Positions 17,842 to 26,543 of a stretch of DNA of 64,000 bases are shown in pieces. Source of the DNA: Streptomyces sp. NBC_01142 (lineage in GTDB: Bacteria > Actinomycetota > Actinomycetes > Streptomycetales > Streptomycetaceae). The notes beneath the pieces were generated by a model that was not told the origin of the DNA, ran no database searches, and saw only the letters and a program-made list of their open reading frames with translations. Where the stretch lies: NCBI RefSeq assembly GCF_026341125.1, contig NZ_JAPEOR010000001.1, positions 930,001 through 994,000 of the forward strand, read 5' to 3'. The position numbers were made by a program, and so were the translations under genes. Position 1 is the first letter of the stretch. Every line of letters starts with the position of its first letter.

Positions 17842-18114
17842 TCATGTACCCGCGGATCGCAGCCGTCGCGCCACCTCGAGGTCGCTCCTCAGCGCGCTCA
17901 GCCGAGGCGGCGTCCTGGACGCGTCCAGCACCACCACGTGAAGCCGGTCGCCCACTTGCGGCGCCGGTTCCTCCTCCGACCACCACGAAGGGTGCTTCGC
18001 CTGGTCGACGAAGCCTGTCCCGCGTGCCCCGCCCGCCCCGTCGTCGAACTCGACCAGCACGCCGACCCGCGCCACCGCCGTGATCGCGGCATCGAGCTCC
18101 TGATGGACAACCAC
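17842..18114 (-). CDS. S1/OB-fold-like small protein
   Basis: About 90 residues: VGVLVEFDDG ... GTGFVDQAKHPSWW ... PQVGDRLHVVVLDASRTPPR, a pattern of beta strands and glycines like an S1 RNA-binding domain, which would make it a candidate RNA-binding protein (inference). GTG 18114 starts 5 bases after the stop of the upstream SirB1-like gene; a TTG at 18123 overlapping that stop (TTGA) is an alternative. Co-transcribed with the upstream gene. Confidence 0.65.
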   Translation of the reverse strand: MVVHQELDAAITAVARVGVLVEFDDGAGGARGTGFVDQAKHPSWWSEEEPAPQVGDRLHVVVLDASRTPPRLSALRSDLEVARRLRSAGT

Positions 18115-18119
18115 TCGGC

Positions 18120-18983
18120 TCAATTCAGCATCGCCCGCGCCGCCCGCGCCTTCCCCCTGATCGCGTCCGCCGTCGTCGGTTCGACCGCCGCCAGCACATC
18201 CGCGTACGCGTCCATCTCCGCCGCCCCCGACAGGAACTCGCCGCGCTGCACGAGCAGTTGGGCCCGTTCGTACCGCAGTCGCGCCGGATGCGAAGGCAGC
18301 AGCAGGGACAGCTCGACCGCCCACAGCCCGACGTCCGAGCGCTCCGGGCGGGTCGCCGCCCAGGCGCGGATGTTGTTCAGGATGCGCACCACGATCTCCA
18401 GCGGCTCCGCGGGCGTCAGCATCGACGGATCCAGCGGCGCTCCCGTCGCGCCCGCCACCAGGAGCTCCGTGTCCGGGCCGGTCAGGACACGGCCGCCCGC
18501 GAAGGGGTCCACCAGGACCTGTTCGTCCGGAGCAGTCGGGTCGCCGAAGCCGATCACGAAATGGCCCGGGAGCGCGACCCCGTACACCGGGGCGCCGGCG
18601 CGGCGGGCGACCTCGATCCAGATCACCGAGAGCAGGATCGGCAGGCCCCTGCGGCGGCGCAGCACCTCGTGCAGCAGAGAGGACTCCAGACGCTGGTAGT
18701 CGCCGGGGGAGCCCCTGAAGTCGTAGCGGTCGCCCAGCAGGGCGGACACGGCCGATGCCCAGGCGCGGGGGCTGGTGAGACCGAAGGGGAGCAGGCCGGC
18801 CAGGCGGTCGAGTTCGATCTGGGCCGCGTCCTGGCCCGCCTCGTCCAGGGGCGGGTCCGCCTCCGCGCCCACCAGCAGGCACAGCAGTGCGAGGTCCGGC
18901 CGCTCCGAGCGGGCCTCCTCGGCGAACCGCTGCCGTGTGCCGGGCGACTCGCCGAGGGAGTCCTCAGGGGATTCGTCGTGCAT
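18120..18983 (-). CDS. SirB1-like transglutaminase-fold protein
   Basis: 287 residues of the SirB1/transglutaminase-like family. The N-terminal half includes LHEVLRRRRGLPILLSVIWI and GVALPGHFVIGF, typical of this family; the C-terminal part (WAVELSLLLPSHPARLRYER ... GEFLSGAAEMDAY) is a TPR-like helical region. Catalytic activity has not been established for most members. ATG 18983 is at the point where family homology starts. Followed by the S1-like gene. Confidence 0.88.
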   Translation of the reverse strand: MHDESPEDSLGESPGTRQRFAEEARSERPDLALLCLLVGAEADPPLDEAGQDAAQIELDRLAGLLPFGLTSPRAWASAVSALLGDRYDFRGSPGDYQRLESSLLHEVLRRRRGLPILLSVIWIEVARRAGAPVYGVALPGHFVIGFGDPTAPDEQVLVDPFAGGRVLTGPDTELLVAGATGAPLDPSMLTPAEPLEIVVRILNNIRAWAATRPERSDVGLWAVELSLLLPSHPARLRYERAQLLVQRGEFLSGAAEMDAYADVLAAVEPTTADAIRGKARAARAMLN

Positions 18984-19000
18984 GTGCGATTCGTACCCGC

Positions 19001-19999
19001 CTACGCAGATCGGAAGTAGTGATAGCGGTGATGGGTCGCAAAACCCATCCCCTCGTACAGTGCGCGTGCCCCGTCGTTGTCCGACTCCACCTGGAGCCAC
19101 GCCGCCGACGCGCCCTCCTCCAGCGCGCGCCGCGCCAGTGCGGTCATCACCGTCGTCGCCAGGCCCTGGCGCCGGTGCGCGGGATCCACCTCCACCGCCA
19201 TGAAGCCCGCCCAGCGGCCGTCGACCACACAGCGCCCGATCGCCGTCGGCGGACTGCCGACGCCTGCGGGTACGGATGCGAACCACACCGAGGGACCGCT
19301 GCCCAGCACCTGGCGTACATGGGGGCCCGGCGCAGTGAACCGCTGGTAGCGCCGCAGCCACGCATCGTCGACGGACCGTGTGAGCCGGACCGGGGAGACG
19401 TCCGCGTCCAGGTCGCCGACCGGGGCCAGGCCGCCGGTCAACACCTCCGCGGAGACCTCGCGGTGCCACCCGCGCGCCTCCAGCTGAGCGCACAGCTCCT
19501 CCTGCGTCCCCGCCGCCCCGGTCGCGGTCTGTATGTACGCGGGCAGCTCCCGCTCCCCGTACCACGCACGCACCCGGGCCAGCGCCTCGTCGAGAGGTAG
19601 CCCCGGGTCACCGAGTGGCAGCACCGAGTTGGCGCGCCGCGTGAACCCGGACGACGCCCGCAGCTCCCAGTCGCCGAGCCGCTCGCTCTCCACCGGCCGC
19701 CAGGCGCGCGCCGTGACCCTCGCCAGCTCCTCGAAATCCGCCGCGGGGCCCCGCCGCCGGGCCGGGGCGGGCGGCACCACCTTGCCCGCGACCAGGGACG
19801 ATTCCGGGATGCGGACACTGTTTCCGGTCCGGCGTGTGATCACGAGCACACCCGCGTCCCATGATGTGAGAACACCGACCGTGTCGGTGAACTTCTCGGC
19901 GCCCGCTCCAGGGTCGGTCAAGCACCTCACTGACACGCGTTTACCCACGTCAGTGGGTGTAATACGGACCTCGAGCCGTCCGCCCGCAGTGAATTCCAC
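19001..19999 (-). CDS. GNAT-family N-acetyltransferase
   Basis: 332 residues. An N-terminal small barrel-like part (LEVRITPTDVGKRVSVRCL ... GVLVITRRTG) precedes a C-terminal GNAT domain with the acetyl-CoA loop VEVDPAHRRQGLATTVM and the closing LYEGMGFATHHRYHYF. Substrate unknown. GTG 19999 follows an AGGAGGGG ribosome site by 11 bases; a TTG at 20035 has no such site. Divergent from the ferredoxin gene. Confidence 0.87.
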   Translation of the reverse strand: MEFTAGGRLEVRITPTDVGKRVSVRCLTDPGAGAEKFTDTVGVLTSWDAGVLVITRRTGNSVRIPESSLVAGKVVPPAPARRRGPAADFEELARVTARAWRPVESERLGDWELRASSGFTRRANSVLPLGDPGLPLDEALARVRAWYGERELPAYIQTATGAAGTQEELCAQLEARGWHREVSAEVLTGGLAPVGDLDADVSPVRLTRSVDDAWLRRYQRFTAPGPHVRQVLGSGPSVWFASVPAGVGSPPTAIGRCVVDGRWAGFMAVEVDPAHRRQGLATTVMTALARRALEEGASAAWLQVESDNDGARALYEGMGFATHHRYHYFRSA

Positions 20000-20113
20000 A
20001 GGTCTGTGCGCCCCTCCTGTTCGGATCGTCCCCAAGAACGGAGATACTAGGGGCGGGCATCGACGACGCCGCGCTCCCGCGCAATGCCAGCCCTACCGAG
20101 GAGGAACGACAGC

Positions 20114-20434
20114 GTGACCTACGTCATCGCGCAGCCTTGTGTCGACGTCAAGGACAAGGCGTGCATCGAGGAGTGCCCCGTCGACTGCATCTACGAGGGC
20201 TCCCGGTCCTTGTACATCCACCCGGACGAATGCGTCGACTGCGGGGCTTGTGAGCCGGTCTGCCCGGTCGAGGCGATCTTCTACGAGGACGACACGCCGG
20301 AAGAGTGGAAGGACTACTACAAGGCGAACGTCGAGTTCTTCGACGAGCTCGGCTCGCCCGGTGGTGCCTCCAAGCTCGGCCTGATCGAGCGCGACCACCC
20401 CTTCATCGCCGCACTGCCGCCGCAGAACCAGTAG
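20114..20434 (+). CDS. fdxA: 7Fe ferredoxin
   Basis: 106-residue ferredoxin carrying a [3Fe-4S] and a [4Fe-4S] cluster, an electron donor for oxidoreductases such as cytochromes P450. Cysteines: QPCVDVKDKACIEECPVDC at the N-terminus and CVDCGACEPVCPVEA around residues 39-53, the 7Fe arrangement. GTG 20114 follows GAGGAGGAA. It ends in a strong hairpin and lies upstream of dapC, as the ferredoxin gene does in mycobacteria (from memory). Confidence 0.94.
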   Translation: MTYVIAQPCVDVKDKACIEECPVDCIYEGSRSLYIHPDECVDCGACEPVCPVEAIFYEDDTPEEWKDYYKANVEFFDELGSPGGASKLGLIERDHPFIAALPPQNQ

Positions 20435-20462
20435 GCGTACGCGGTCCGCAGCGCGTCGTCCC

Positions 20463-20496
20463 CGGTCCCGTACGGTTCGTCGTCCGTACGGGACCG
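20463..20496 (+). terminator. Hairpin terminator of fdxA
   Basis: Perfect 13-base inverted repeat (CGGTCCCGTACGG / CCGTACGGGACCG) with an 8-base loop, 28 bases after the fdxA stop. No T-run, as usual in high-GC genomes. Confidence 0.75.
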
Positions 20497-20499
20497 AGG

Positions 20500-20541
20500 C
20501 GTTTGACGTCACCCGTTTGACGTCACCCGTTTGACGTCACC
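20500..20541 (+). repeat. Three exact tandem copies of a 14-bp unit with TGACGTCA
   Basis: CGTTTGACGTCACC occurs three times head to tail at 20500, 20514 and 20528, just upstream of dapC. Each unit contains the 8-base palindrome TGACGTCA; possible operator array or slipped-strand repeat. Confidence 0.8.
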
Positions 20542-20584
20542 AGTACGAGATACGCACGAGATCCGCACGAGAAAGAGAAGCCCT

Positions 20585-21679
20585 GTGCCCGCAGTCTCTT
20601 CGCGCCTTCCCGTCTTCCCCTGGGACAAGCTCGAGCCGTACAAGGCGACGGCCGCGGCCCACCCGGACGGCATCGTGGACCTCTCCGTCGGTACGCCCGT
20701 GGACCCCGTCCCCGAGCTGATCCAGAAGGCCCTCGTCGAGGCTGCCGACTCGCCGGGCTATCCGACGGTGTGGGGGACGGCCGCGCTGCGGGACGCGCTC
20801 ACCGGATGGGTCGAGCGCAGGCTCGGTGCGCTCTCGGTCGCACACACGAACGTCCTCCCGGTGGTCGGCTCCAAGGAGCTGGTCGCCTGGCTGCCGACGC
20901 AGTTGGGCCTCGGCCCCGGCGACGAGGTCGCCTACCCCCGACTCGCCTATCCGACGTACGAGGTCGGCGCGCGGCTCGCCCGTGCGGAGGCCGTGGTCTA
21001 CGACGACCCGACCGAGCTCGACCCCACGAACCTCAAACTGCTCTGGCTCAACTCGCCCTCCAACCCGACCGGCCGGGTGCTGGCCAAGGACGAGCTGATC
21101 CGAATCGTCGCGTGGGCGCGCGAGCACGGCGTACTGATCTTCAGCGACGAGTGCTATCTGGAGCTGGGCTGGGAGGCGGAGCCGGTCTCGGTCCTGCACC
21201 CGGATGTCTGCGGCGGCACGTACGAGGGCATCGTCGCCGTCCACTCGCTCTCCAAGCGCTCCAACCTGGCCGGCTACCGCGCCGCGTTCATCGCCGGCGA
21301 CGCGGCCGTGCTGGGCGAGCTGCTCCAGATCCGCAAGCACGGCGGGATAATGACACCGTCCCCTGTGCAGGCCGCCGCTGTCGCGGCGCTCGGCGACGAC
21401 GCGCATGTCGCGGAGCAGCGGGCGCGGTACGCGGCCCGGCGTGCCGCGCTGCGCTCGGCGCTCGAGGCGCACGGCTTCCGGATCGAGCACAGCGAGGCCA
21501 GCCTCTATCTGTGGGCGACGCGCGACGAGCCCTGCTGGGACACCGTGGCGCACCTGGCCGAACTGGGCATCCTGGTCGCGCCCGGCGACTTCTACGGACC
21601 GGCGGGCGAGCGTTTCGTACGGGTGGCGTTCACCGCGACCGACGAGCGCGTGGACGCCGCGGTCAAGCGGCTCGGCTGA
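20585..21679 (+). CDS. dapC: N-succinyldiaminopimelate aminotransferase (lysine/DAP pathway)
   Basis: 364-residue fold-type I PLP aminotransferase. It would transfer an amino group from glutamate to N-succinyl-2-amino-6-ketopimelate, supplying diaminopimelate for lysine and peptidoglycan. The PLP-binding Lys is in HSLSKRSNLAGYR, and the substrate/PLP segment NSPSNPTGRVL is present. GTG 20585 follows AAAGAGAAG. DapC is favoured over other aspartate-type aminotransferases by similarity to the actinobacterial group and by dapE 2 kb away. The promoter region carries the three 14-bp repeats. Confidence 0.88.
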   Translation: MPAVSSRLPVFPWDKLEPYKATAAAHPDGIVDLSVGTPVDPVPELIQKALVEAADSPGYPTVWGTAALRDALTGWVERRLGALSVAHTNVLPVVGSKELVAWLPTQLGLGPGDEVAYPRLAYPTYEVGARLARAEAVVYDDPTELDPTNLKLLWLNSPSNPTGRVLAKDELIRIVAWAREHGVLIFSDECYLELGWEAEPVSVLHPDVCGGTYEGIVAVHSLSKRSNLAGYRAAFIAGDAAVLGELLQIRKHGGIMTPSPVQAAAVAALGDDAHVAEQRARYAARRAALRSALEAHGFRIEHSEASLYLWATRDEPCWDTVAHLAELGILVAPGDFYGPAGERFVRVAFTATDERVDAAVKRLG

Positions 21680-21689
21680 ACAACGCGCA

Positions 21690-21725
21690 GAAGGGCCCCG
21701 GGAGTTCGTGCTCCCGGGGCCCTTC
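21690..21725 (+). terminator. Strong hairpin terminator
   Basis: Perfect 15-base arms (GAAGGGCCCCGGGAG / CTCCCGGGGCCCTTC), 6-base loop, between dapC and a convergent gene; probably bidirectional. Confidence 0.85.
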
Positions 21726-21750
21726 CGTGTATCTGTCGTATCCGTGCGGA

Positions 21751-22161
21751 CTAGCCGAGCGGCGAGTTCGCCAGTCCTGCGGTGAGGTCGCCACCGGGGA
21801 CTTCACCGGTGGGCAGGTTGCCGCCGCCGACCGTCTGGGTCGCGCCGCCGAGGACCGCGCCCGCGTTGCCCGTCGCGTCACCGGTGGCCTTCTGCGCGAC
21901 GGGGGTCGTCGTCTTGCCCGCCTTGCCGACGGACTTCCCGGCCTTCTTGACCGTGTCGCCGCCGGTGTTGGCGGCCTTGCCGGAAGCGCCGACGAGGGTG
22001 CTGGTGAGGCCGTCCGTGTCGGGGGCGGCCACGGCGCCCAGCGGGGAGGCCCCTTGAAGGTCCACGGCGCTTGCGGAGCCGGCCGCACCGACCACGGGGG
22101 CTGCTCCCGCCGCGATCAGCAGCGCGGCACGGGCGATCCGACGGGTCAGGGGGAGGGACAT
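21751..22161 (-). CDS. Small secreted Gly/Ala/Thr-rich protein
   Basis: 136 residues. Signal peptide: LTRRIARAALLIAAGAAPVV ending GSASA, cleaved near residue 30. The mature part is low-complexity and rich in Gly, Ala, Thr and Lys with no cysteines and no catalytic motif. ATG 22161 has an AAGGAGC ribosome site. Many Streptomyces have similar small secreted proteins next to dapC/dapE, sometimes mislabelled as ATP-binding; I see no nucleotide-binding motif. Confidence 0.75.
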   Translation of the reverse strand: MSLPLTRRIARAALLIAAGAAPVVGAAGSASAVDLQGASPLGAVAAPDTDGLTSTLVGASGKAANTGGDTVKKAGKSVGKAGKTTTPVAQKATGDATGNAGAVLGGATQTVGGGNLPTGEVPGGDLTAGLANSPLG

Positions 22162-22456
22162 GATGCTCCTTGGGACGAGAAGGGCGTTTGGAATGGTGCC
22201 TGTCCGGCGTCCGGACGTCATGACAACCGCTCGAAGGGGAGGAGAGGTTGCGGTGACGCAAGGTAAAGAGTTGGTAATACGTCGCATTATCAGCTCTGGA
22301 TAAAGACGGGCAAACATTCCATTGCGCCATGGGCTGCCGAACCGTCACTTCCCTTTACTCGTAAGGGATTTGAGGGTCCGTCCGCGCTGGTGCGAATCTC
22401 CTCCGGATAGGCCGTCCGGATATGCCCGGAGTGCCTCGTTCGAGGGAGGTCCCGGA

Positions 22457-23506
22457 TTACTGTGCGATACGAATTCGTACTTCGGTCGGCCCTGAGCCGG
22501 TCGCGGCGCGAGTCGGCCGCCAGCCCTTTCCGGACTCCTTCGCGCTCCACACGCGGCCCCCGAACGAGACCTGCTCGATGCGCAGGTCCTCTGCCCGCGC
22601 GACCGCCCAGTGCGCCAGCTCCCAGCCCCGCCGGGACGCCCCGCCGCGAGCCGTCCCGGCGCCAGTCCCGATGTCCGCCCGGTAGCTCGTCCGGTCGCTC
22701 GTCCGGTCGCTCGTCCCGCCGTCCGTCCGGTCGGTCGTCCCGCCGTCCGCCCCGGCTGCCGTCCCGAGGGTCGTCCGCACCGGCACGGACAGCTCGCGCG
22801 GACCAGGAGCCCCTGCCCGGCTCCCCGCTCCGCCCTTCGGCAGCACCCCGGGACCGAAGGCCCGCACCAGTTCGGCCCGCACCTTCGCCGGGTCGCCCGC
22901 TGTCCCGCCCTCGCGCGACTCGCAGGTCAGGGTCGCCGACGCCCGGCCGGTGAGGGCCGCGGCCAGCAGGGTGGCGTTCGGTTCGTGCTTCGCGTACGCC
23001 TGCGGGAAACCACTGCGCTGCACGCGCTGCGCCGCGACGGTCAGCGGCAGCCGCGAGTACCCGGGGACCTCGGCGAGATACTCGTAGAACTTCCCGGAGG
23101 CGTAGACCGGGTCGAGGATCTCCTTCTGGGTCCCCCACCCCTTCGAGGGGCGCTGCTGGAAGAGGCCCAGCGAGTCCCGGTCGCCGTGGCCGATATTGCG
23201 CAGACCGGACTCCTGGAGGGCGGTCGCGAGCGCGATGGTGACCGCGCGCTCCGGCATACCGCGGGTGGTGCCGACCGCGGAGATCGTCGCGGCGTTGGCG
23301 GCCTGCTCGGCGCTGAACTCGTACGTCGGACCCTCGTCACCGTCCTCGCCCCCGGCCGCACGCACCGTGCAGCGCGGGGCGTCGCCACCGGTGACGTACT
23401 GCACCACCACATAGCCGATGAGTGCCAGCAGAACGGCGAACGCGACCGCGGTACGCAAGCGACGGCCGCGCCGGACGGGGGAGGCGGTCTCGGACACGCT
23501 GCCCAC
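22457..23506 (-). CDS. Membrane-anchored protein with lysozyme-like domain
   Basis: 349 residues. Short cytoplasmic N-terminus, one membrane helix (AVAFAVLLALIGYVVVQYV), then a conserved extracytoplasmic domain: AANAATISAVGTTRGMPERA, ALATALQESGLRNI, DRDSLGLFQQRPS, VPGYSRLPLTVAAQRVQRSG. The ALQESGL/SLGLFQQRPS block looks like the catalytic part of a lytic-transglycosylase/lysozyme fold (inference). The family is often mislabelled heavy metal transporter. An imperfect Asp/Gly/Thr/Ser/Arg repeat lies near 22690-22760. GTG 23506 or 23497 are both possible starts; neither has a clear ribosome site. Divergent from dapE. Confidence 0.8.
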   Translation of the reverse strand: MGSVSETASPVRRGRRLRTAVAFAVLLALIGYVVVQYVTGGDAPRCTVRAAGGEDGDEGPTYEFSAEQAANAATISAVGTTRGMPERAVTIALATALQESGLRNIGHGDRDSLGLFQQRPSKGWGTQKEILDPVYASGKFYEYLAEVPGYSRLPLTVAAQRVQRSGFPQAYAKHEPNATLLAAALTGRASATLTCESREGGTAGDPAKVRAELVRAFGPGVLPKGGAGSRAGAPGPRELSVPVRTTLGTAAGADGGTTDRTDGGTSDRTSDRTSYRADIGTGAGTARGGASRRGWELAHWAVARAEDLRIEQVSFGGRVWSAKESGKGWRPTRAATGSGPTEVRIRIAQ

Positions 23507-23536
23507 CGTACTGGAGCCCGCGTTAAGGTCGGAGCC

Positions 23537-24616
23537 ATGCCCGAAACCGTGCTTGACCTCACTCTTGATGCCCCGGCGCTCACCGCCCGCCTGGTCGACT
23601 TCCGCTCGGTCAGCGGCGAGGAGAAGCCCCTGGCCGACGCCATCGAGCAGGCACTGCGCACCCTGCCGCACCTCACCGTCGACCGGCACGGCAACAACAT
23701 CGTGGCCCGGACCGGCCTGGGACGCACCGAGCGGGTGGTGCTGGCCGGGCACATCGACACCGTTCCGATCGCCGACAACGTTCCGTCCCGGCTGGACGAG
23801 AACGGCGTGCTGTGGGGCTGCGGCACGAGCGACATGAAATCGGGCGTCGCGGTACAGCTGCGGATCGCGGCGACCGTCCCCGAGCCCAACCGCGACCTCA
23901 CGTTCGTTTTCTACGACAACGAAGAGGTCGCCGCACACCTCAACGGTCTCGGTCATGTGGCCGAAGCCCATCCCGACTGGCTGGACGGTGACTTCGCGGT
24001 CCTGCTGGAGCCGTCCGACGCCCAGGTCGAGGGCGGCTGCCAGGGCACGCTCCGGGTCTTCCTCCGTACCGAGGGGGAGCGGGCACACTCCGCGCGCAGC
24101 TGGATGGGATCCAACGCCATTCACGCCGCCGCGCCGATCCTGGCCCGTCTCGCCGCGTACGAACCGCGCCGGCCGGTCATCGACGGGCTGGAGTACCGCG
24201 AGGGGCTCAACGCCGTACGGATCGAGGCGGGCGTCGCCAACAACGTCATCCCCGACGCCTGCACCGTGGTGGTCAACTACCGCTACGCGCCCGACCGGAG
24301 CATGGCCGAGGCCGAGGCCCATGTCCGCGAGATCTTCGCGGACTGCGGGGTTGCCGAGTTCATCGTCGACGACCACACCGGCGGCGCACTGCCCGGCCTC
24401 TCGCACCCGGCCGCCGCCGCGTTCATGGAGGCCGTCGGCGGCACCGCGCAGCCCAAATTCGGCTGGACGGACGTCTCACGCTTCAGCGCGCTCGGCGTGC
24501 CCGCGGTCAACTACGGACCCGGCGACGCGCTCTTCGCCCACAAGCGGGACGAGCAGGTCGCGGTCGAGAAGATCAGCCACTGCGAGAAGCGGCTCCACGA
24601 CTGGCTCACTGCCTGA
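23537..24616 (+). CDS. dapE: Succinyl-diaminopimelate desuccinylase
   Basis: 359-residue M20 metallopeptidase-family hydrolase. It removes succinate from N-succinyl-LL-diaminopimelate to give LL-DAP for lysine and the cell wall. First metal ligand in GHIDTVPIADN, bridging Asp in GCGTSDMKSG, catalytic Glu pair in YDNEEVA, late ligand in LFAHKRDEQ. ATG 23537 has a GGAG site. It completes the succinylase DAP branch with dapC. The intergenic gap to the divergent upstream gene is only 30 bases. Confidence 0.94.
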   Translation: MPETVLDLTLDAPALTARLVDFRSVSGEEKPLADAIEQALRTLPHLTVDRHGNNIVARTGLGRTERVVLAGHIDTVPIADNVPSRLDENGVLWGCGTSDMKSGVAVQLRIAATVPEPNRDLTFVFYDNEEVAAHLNGLGHVAEAHPDWLDGDFAVLLEPSDAQVEGGCQGTLRVFLRTEGERAHSARSWMGSNAIHAAAPILARLAAYEPRRPVIDGLEYREGLNAVRIEAGVANNVIPDACTVVVNYRYAPDRSMAEAEAHVREIFADCGVAEFIVDDHTGGALPGLSHPAAAAFMEAVGGTAQPKFGWTDVSRFSALGVPAVNYGPGDALFAHKRDEQVAVEKISHCEKRLHDWLTA

Positions 24617-24698
24617 CCACCCCGATTTCGCATGTCGTCACGTTCGCAGCCCTACCCTGACTCAAAGCAACGATGTTGTTCGGCGGAGGGAGCAGGTC

Positions 24699-25448
24699 AT
24701 GGGCAACCCCGAGGGATTGCGGGCGCTGGAGGAGCAGCGACTGGGACCGGTGCTGCGCCGAAGGGATCAGGTGAAACCCGGCACCACCGACCAGCGGCTG
24801 CTGGACACCGAGGGCGACTCCGAGTGGGTGCACACGGACCCCTGGAGGGTCATGCGCATCCAGTCGGAGTTCGTGGAAGGCTTCGGCGCGCTCGCCGAAC
24901 TGCCGAGCGCCATCAGCGTCTTCGGCTCCGCCCGTACGGCCGCCGGAACCGCGGAGTACGACGCGGGTGTACGGATCGGCAGGGCACTCGTCGACGCCGG
25001 CTTCGCGGTGATCACGGGCGGCGGTCCGGGCGCGATGGAGGCCGCGAACAGGGGGGCGCGGGAGGCCAAGGGCATCTCGGTGGGTCTCGGCATCGAGCTC
25101 CCCTTCGAGCAGGGCCTCAACCCGCACGTCGACATCGGCGTGAACTTCCGCTACTTCTTCGTCCGCAAGACAATGTTCGTGAAGTACGCGCAGGGCTTTG
25201 TGGTCCTGCCGGGCGGCCTCGGCACACTGGACGAGCTGTTCGAGGCGCTGACCCTGGTCCAGACGCGCAAGGTCACGCGCTTCCCGATCGTGCTGTTCGG
25301 TACGGAGTACTGGAGCGGCCTGGTCGACTGGCTGCGCAACACGGTGGTGGCGCAGGGCAAGGCGTCGGAGAGGGATCTGCTGCTCTTCCATGTCACGGAC
25401 GACGTGGAGGAGGCGGTGGCGATGGTGACGAAGGAGACGGGCAGGTAG
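24699..25448 (+). CDS. LOG-family protein (TIGR00730)
   Basis: 249 residues with the LOG signature ITGGGPGAMEAANRGA and VLPGGLGTLDELFEALTLVQ. LOG proteins cleave cytokinin-riboside 5'-phosphate or related nucleotides; the bacterial role in actinomycetes is uncertain. ATG 24699 follows GGAGGGAGCAGG. It sits between dapE and folP, the same order as in mycobacteria (from memory). Confidence 0.92.
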   Translation: MGNPEGLRALEEQRLGPVLRRRDQVKPGTTDQRLLDTEGDSEWVHTDPWRVMRIQSEFVEGFGALAELPSAISVFGSARTAAGTAEYDAGVRIGRALVDAGFAVITGGGPGAMEAANRGAREAKGISVGLGIELPFEQGLNPHVDIGVNFRYFFVRKTMFVKYAQGFVVLPGGLGTLDELFEALTLVQTRKVTRFPIVLFGTEYWSGLVDWLRNTVVAQGKASERDLLLFHVTDDVEEAVAMVTKETGR

Positions 25449-25477
25449 CGGGACGGGGCTCCCGCCCTTCGAGTGTG

Positions 25478-25550
25478 TCCTCGATCGCCGGACGGGCTGG
25501 AATTCGGCCCCTCCGGCGTTTGAGGAGCGCGGTCCGGGGCGGAGCCCCGG
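25478..25550. repeat. Interspersed palindromic element
   Basis: An imperfect 22-base inverted repeat (25478-25499 against 25505-25526) followed by a 7-base perfect hairpin (25534-25550, CCGGGGC / GCCCCGG). The arm CGGCCCCTCCGGCGTTTGAG is of a kind seen over and over between Streptomyces genes (memory). It probably also terminates the two convergent genes. Confidence 0.6.
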
Positions 25551-25582
25551 TCACGGGAACAAGCCCGCCGCGGGCCTCCGGA

Positions 25583-26443
25583 CTACGCCAGGCCCCTGCG
25601 GGCCACCGCCGGGGCGCGGTGGCCCGCGATCGAGGCCACCATGTCCAGCACCTGCCTCGTCTCCGCCACCTCGTGGACGCGGTAGACCTGCGCTCCCAGC
25701 CACGCCGACACCGCCGTCGTCGCCAGCGTGCCGATCACACGCTCCTTCACCGGTCTGTCGAGGGTCTCGCCGACGAAGTCCTTGTTCGACAGGGAGACCA
25801 GCACCGGCCAGCCCGTCTCCGTCAGCTCCCCGAGCCTGCGCGTCGCTTCGAGGCTGTGCCGGGTGTTCTTCCCGAAGTCGTGGCCCGGGTCGATCATGAT
25901 CCCGTCCCGCCGGACGCCCAGGTCCACCGCCCGCTCGGCCAGCGAGAGCGTGACACGGAGGATGTCCGCCACCACGTCGTCGTACGCGACCCGGTGCGGC
26001 CGGGTCCGCGGCTCCGTGCCGCCCGCGTGCGTGCACACCAGACCCGCCCCGTACCGCGCGGCGACCTCCGCCAGCTTCGGGTCCACCCCGCCCCACGCGT
26101 CGTTGAGCACGTCGGCGCCCGCCTCGCAGACCGCCTCGCCCACATCGTGCCGCCAGGTGTCGACGCTGATCACCACGTCCGGATGCCGTCGGCGGACCTC
26201 GGCCACGAAGCCGACCGTGCGCCGCGCCTCCTCCTCGGCGGTCACCTCCTCGCCGGGACCGGCCTTCACCCCACCGATGTCGATGATGGCAGCGCCCTCC
26301 GACACCGCCTCCTCGACGCGGGCGAGCGCGGGCTCGTCGCGGAAGGTCGCGCCCTGGTCGTAGAAGGAGTCGGGCGTCCGGTTCACGATCGCCATGATCA
26401 CCGGCTCATGCGCGTCGAACTCGCGCCGTCCCAGCCGCAGCAT
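25583..26443 (-). CDS. folP: Dihydropteroate synthase
   Basis: 286-residue TIM-barrel enzyme joining p-aminobenzoate to the pterin diphosphate in folate synthesis. The pterin-loop equivalent is VNRTPDSFYDQGATF near residue 20, with DVLNDAWGG and GIMIDPGHDFGKN further on. ATG 26443 follows GAGGAGGAAA, 7 bases away. The loop and the neighbours are like the second actinobacterial homologue (FolP2 type), so its role as the main DHPS is plausible but not certain. Divergent from the DivIVA-like gene. Confidence 0.88.
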   Translation of the reverse strand: MLRLGRREFDAHEPVIMAIVNRTPDSFYDQGATFRDEPALARVEEAVSEGAAIIDIGGVKAGPGEEVTAEEEARRTVGFVAEVRRRHPDVVISVDTWRHDVGEAVCEAGADVLNDAWGGVDPKLAEVAARYGAGLVCTHAGGTEPRTRPHRVAYDDVVADILRVTLSLAERAVDLGVRRDGIMIDPGHDFGKNTRHSLEATRRLGELTETGWPVLVSLSNKDFVGETLDRPVKERVIGTLATTAVSAWLGAQVYRVHEVAETRQVLDMVASIAGHRAPAVARRGLA

Positions 26444-26543
26444 CCGCTGTTTCCTCCTCTGGTCGTTCGCCTGCGACCCTAACTGTCGGACTCGCGTGGC
26501 ACGATCAGCACCGGACAGTTTCCGCTCGGGGAGAGGCTCGCTC

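Noticed and set aside
20026..20035. TTG start for the acetyltransferase at 20035
   Set aside because: No ribosome site; GTG 19999 has AGGAGGGG at suitable distance.
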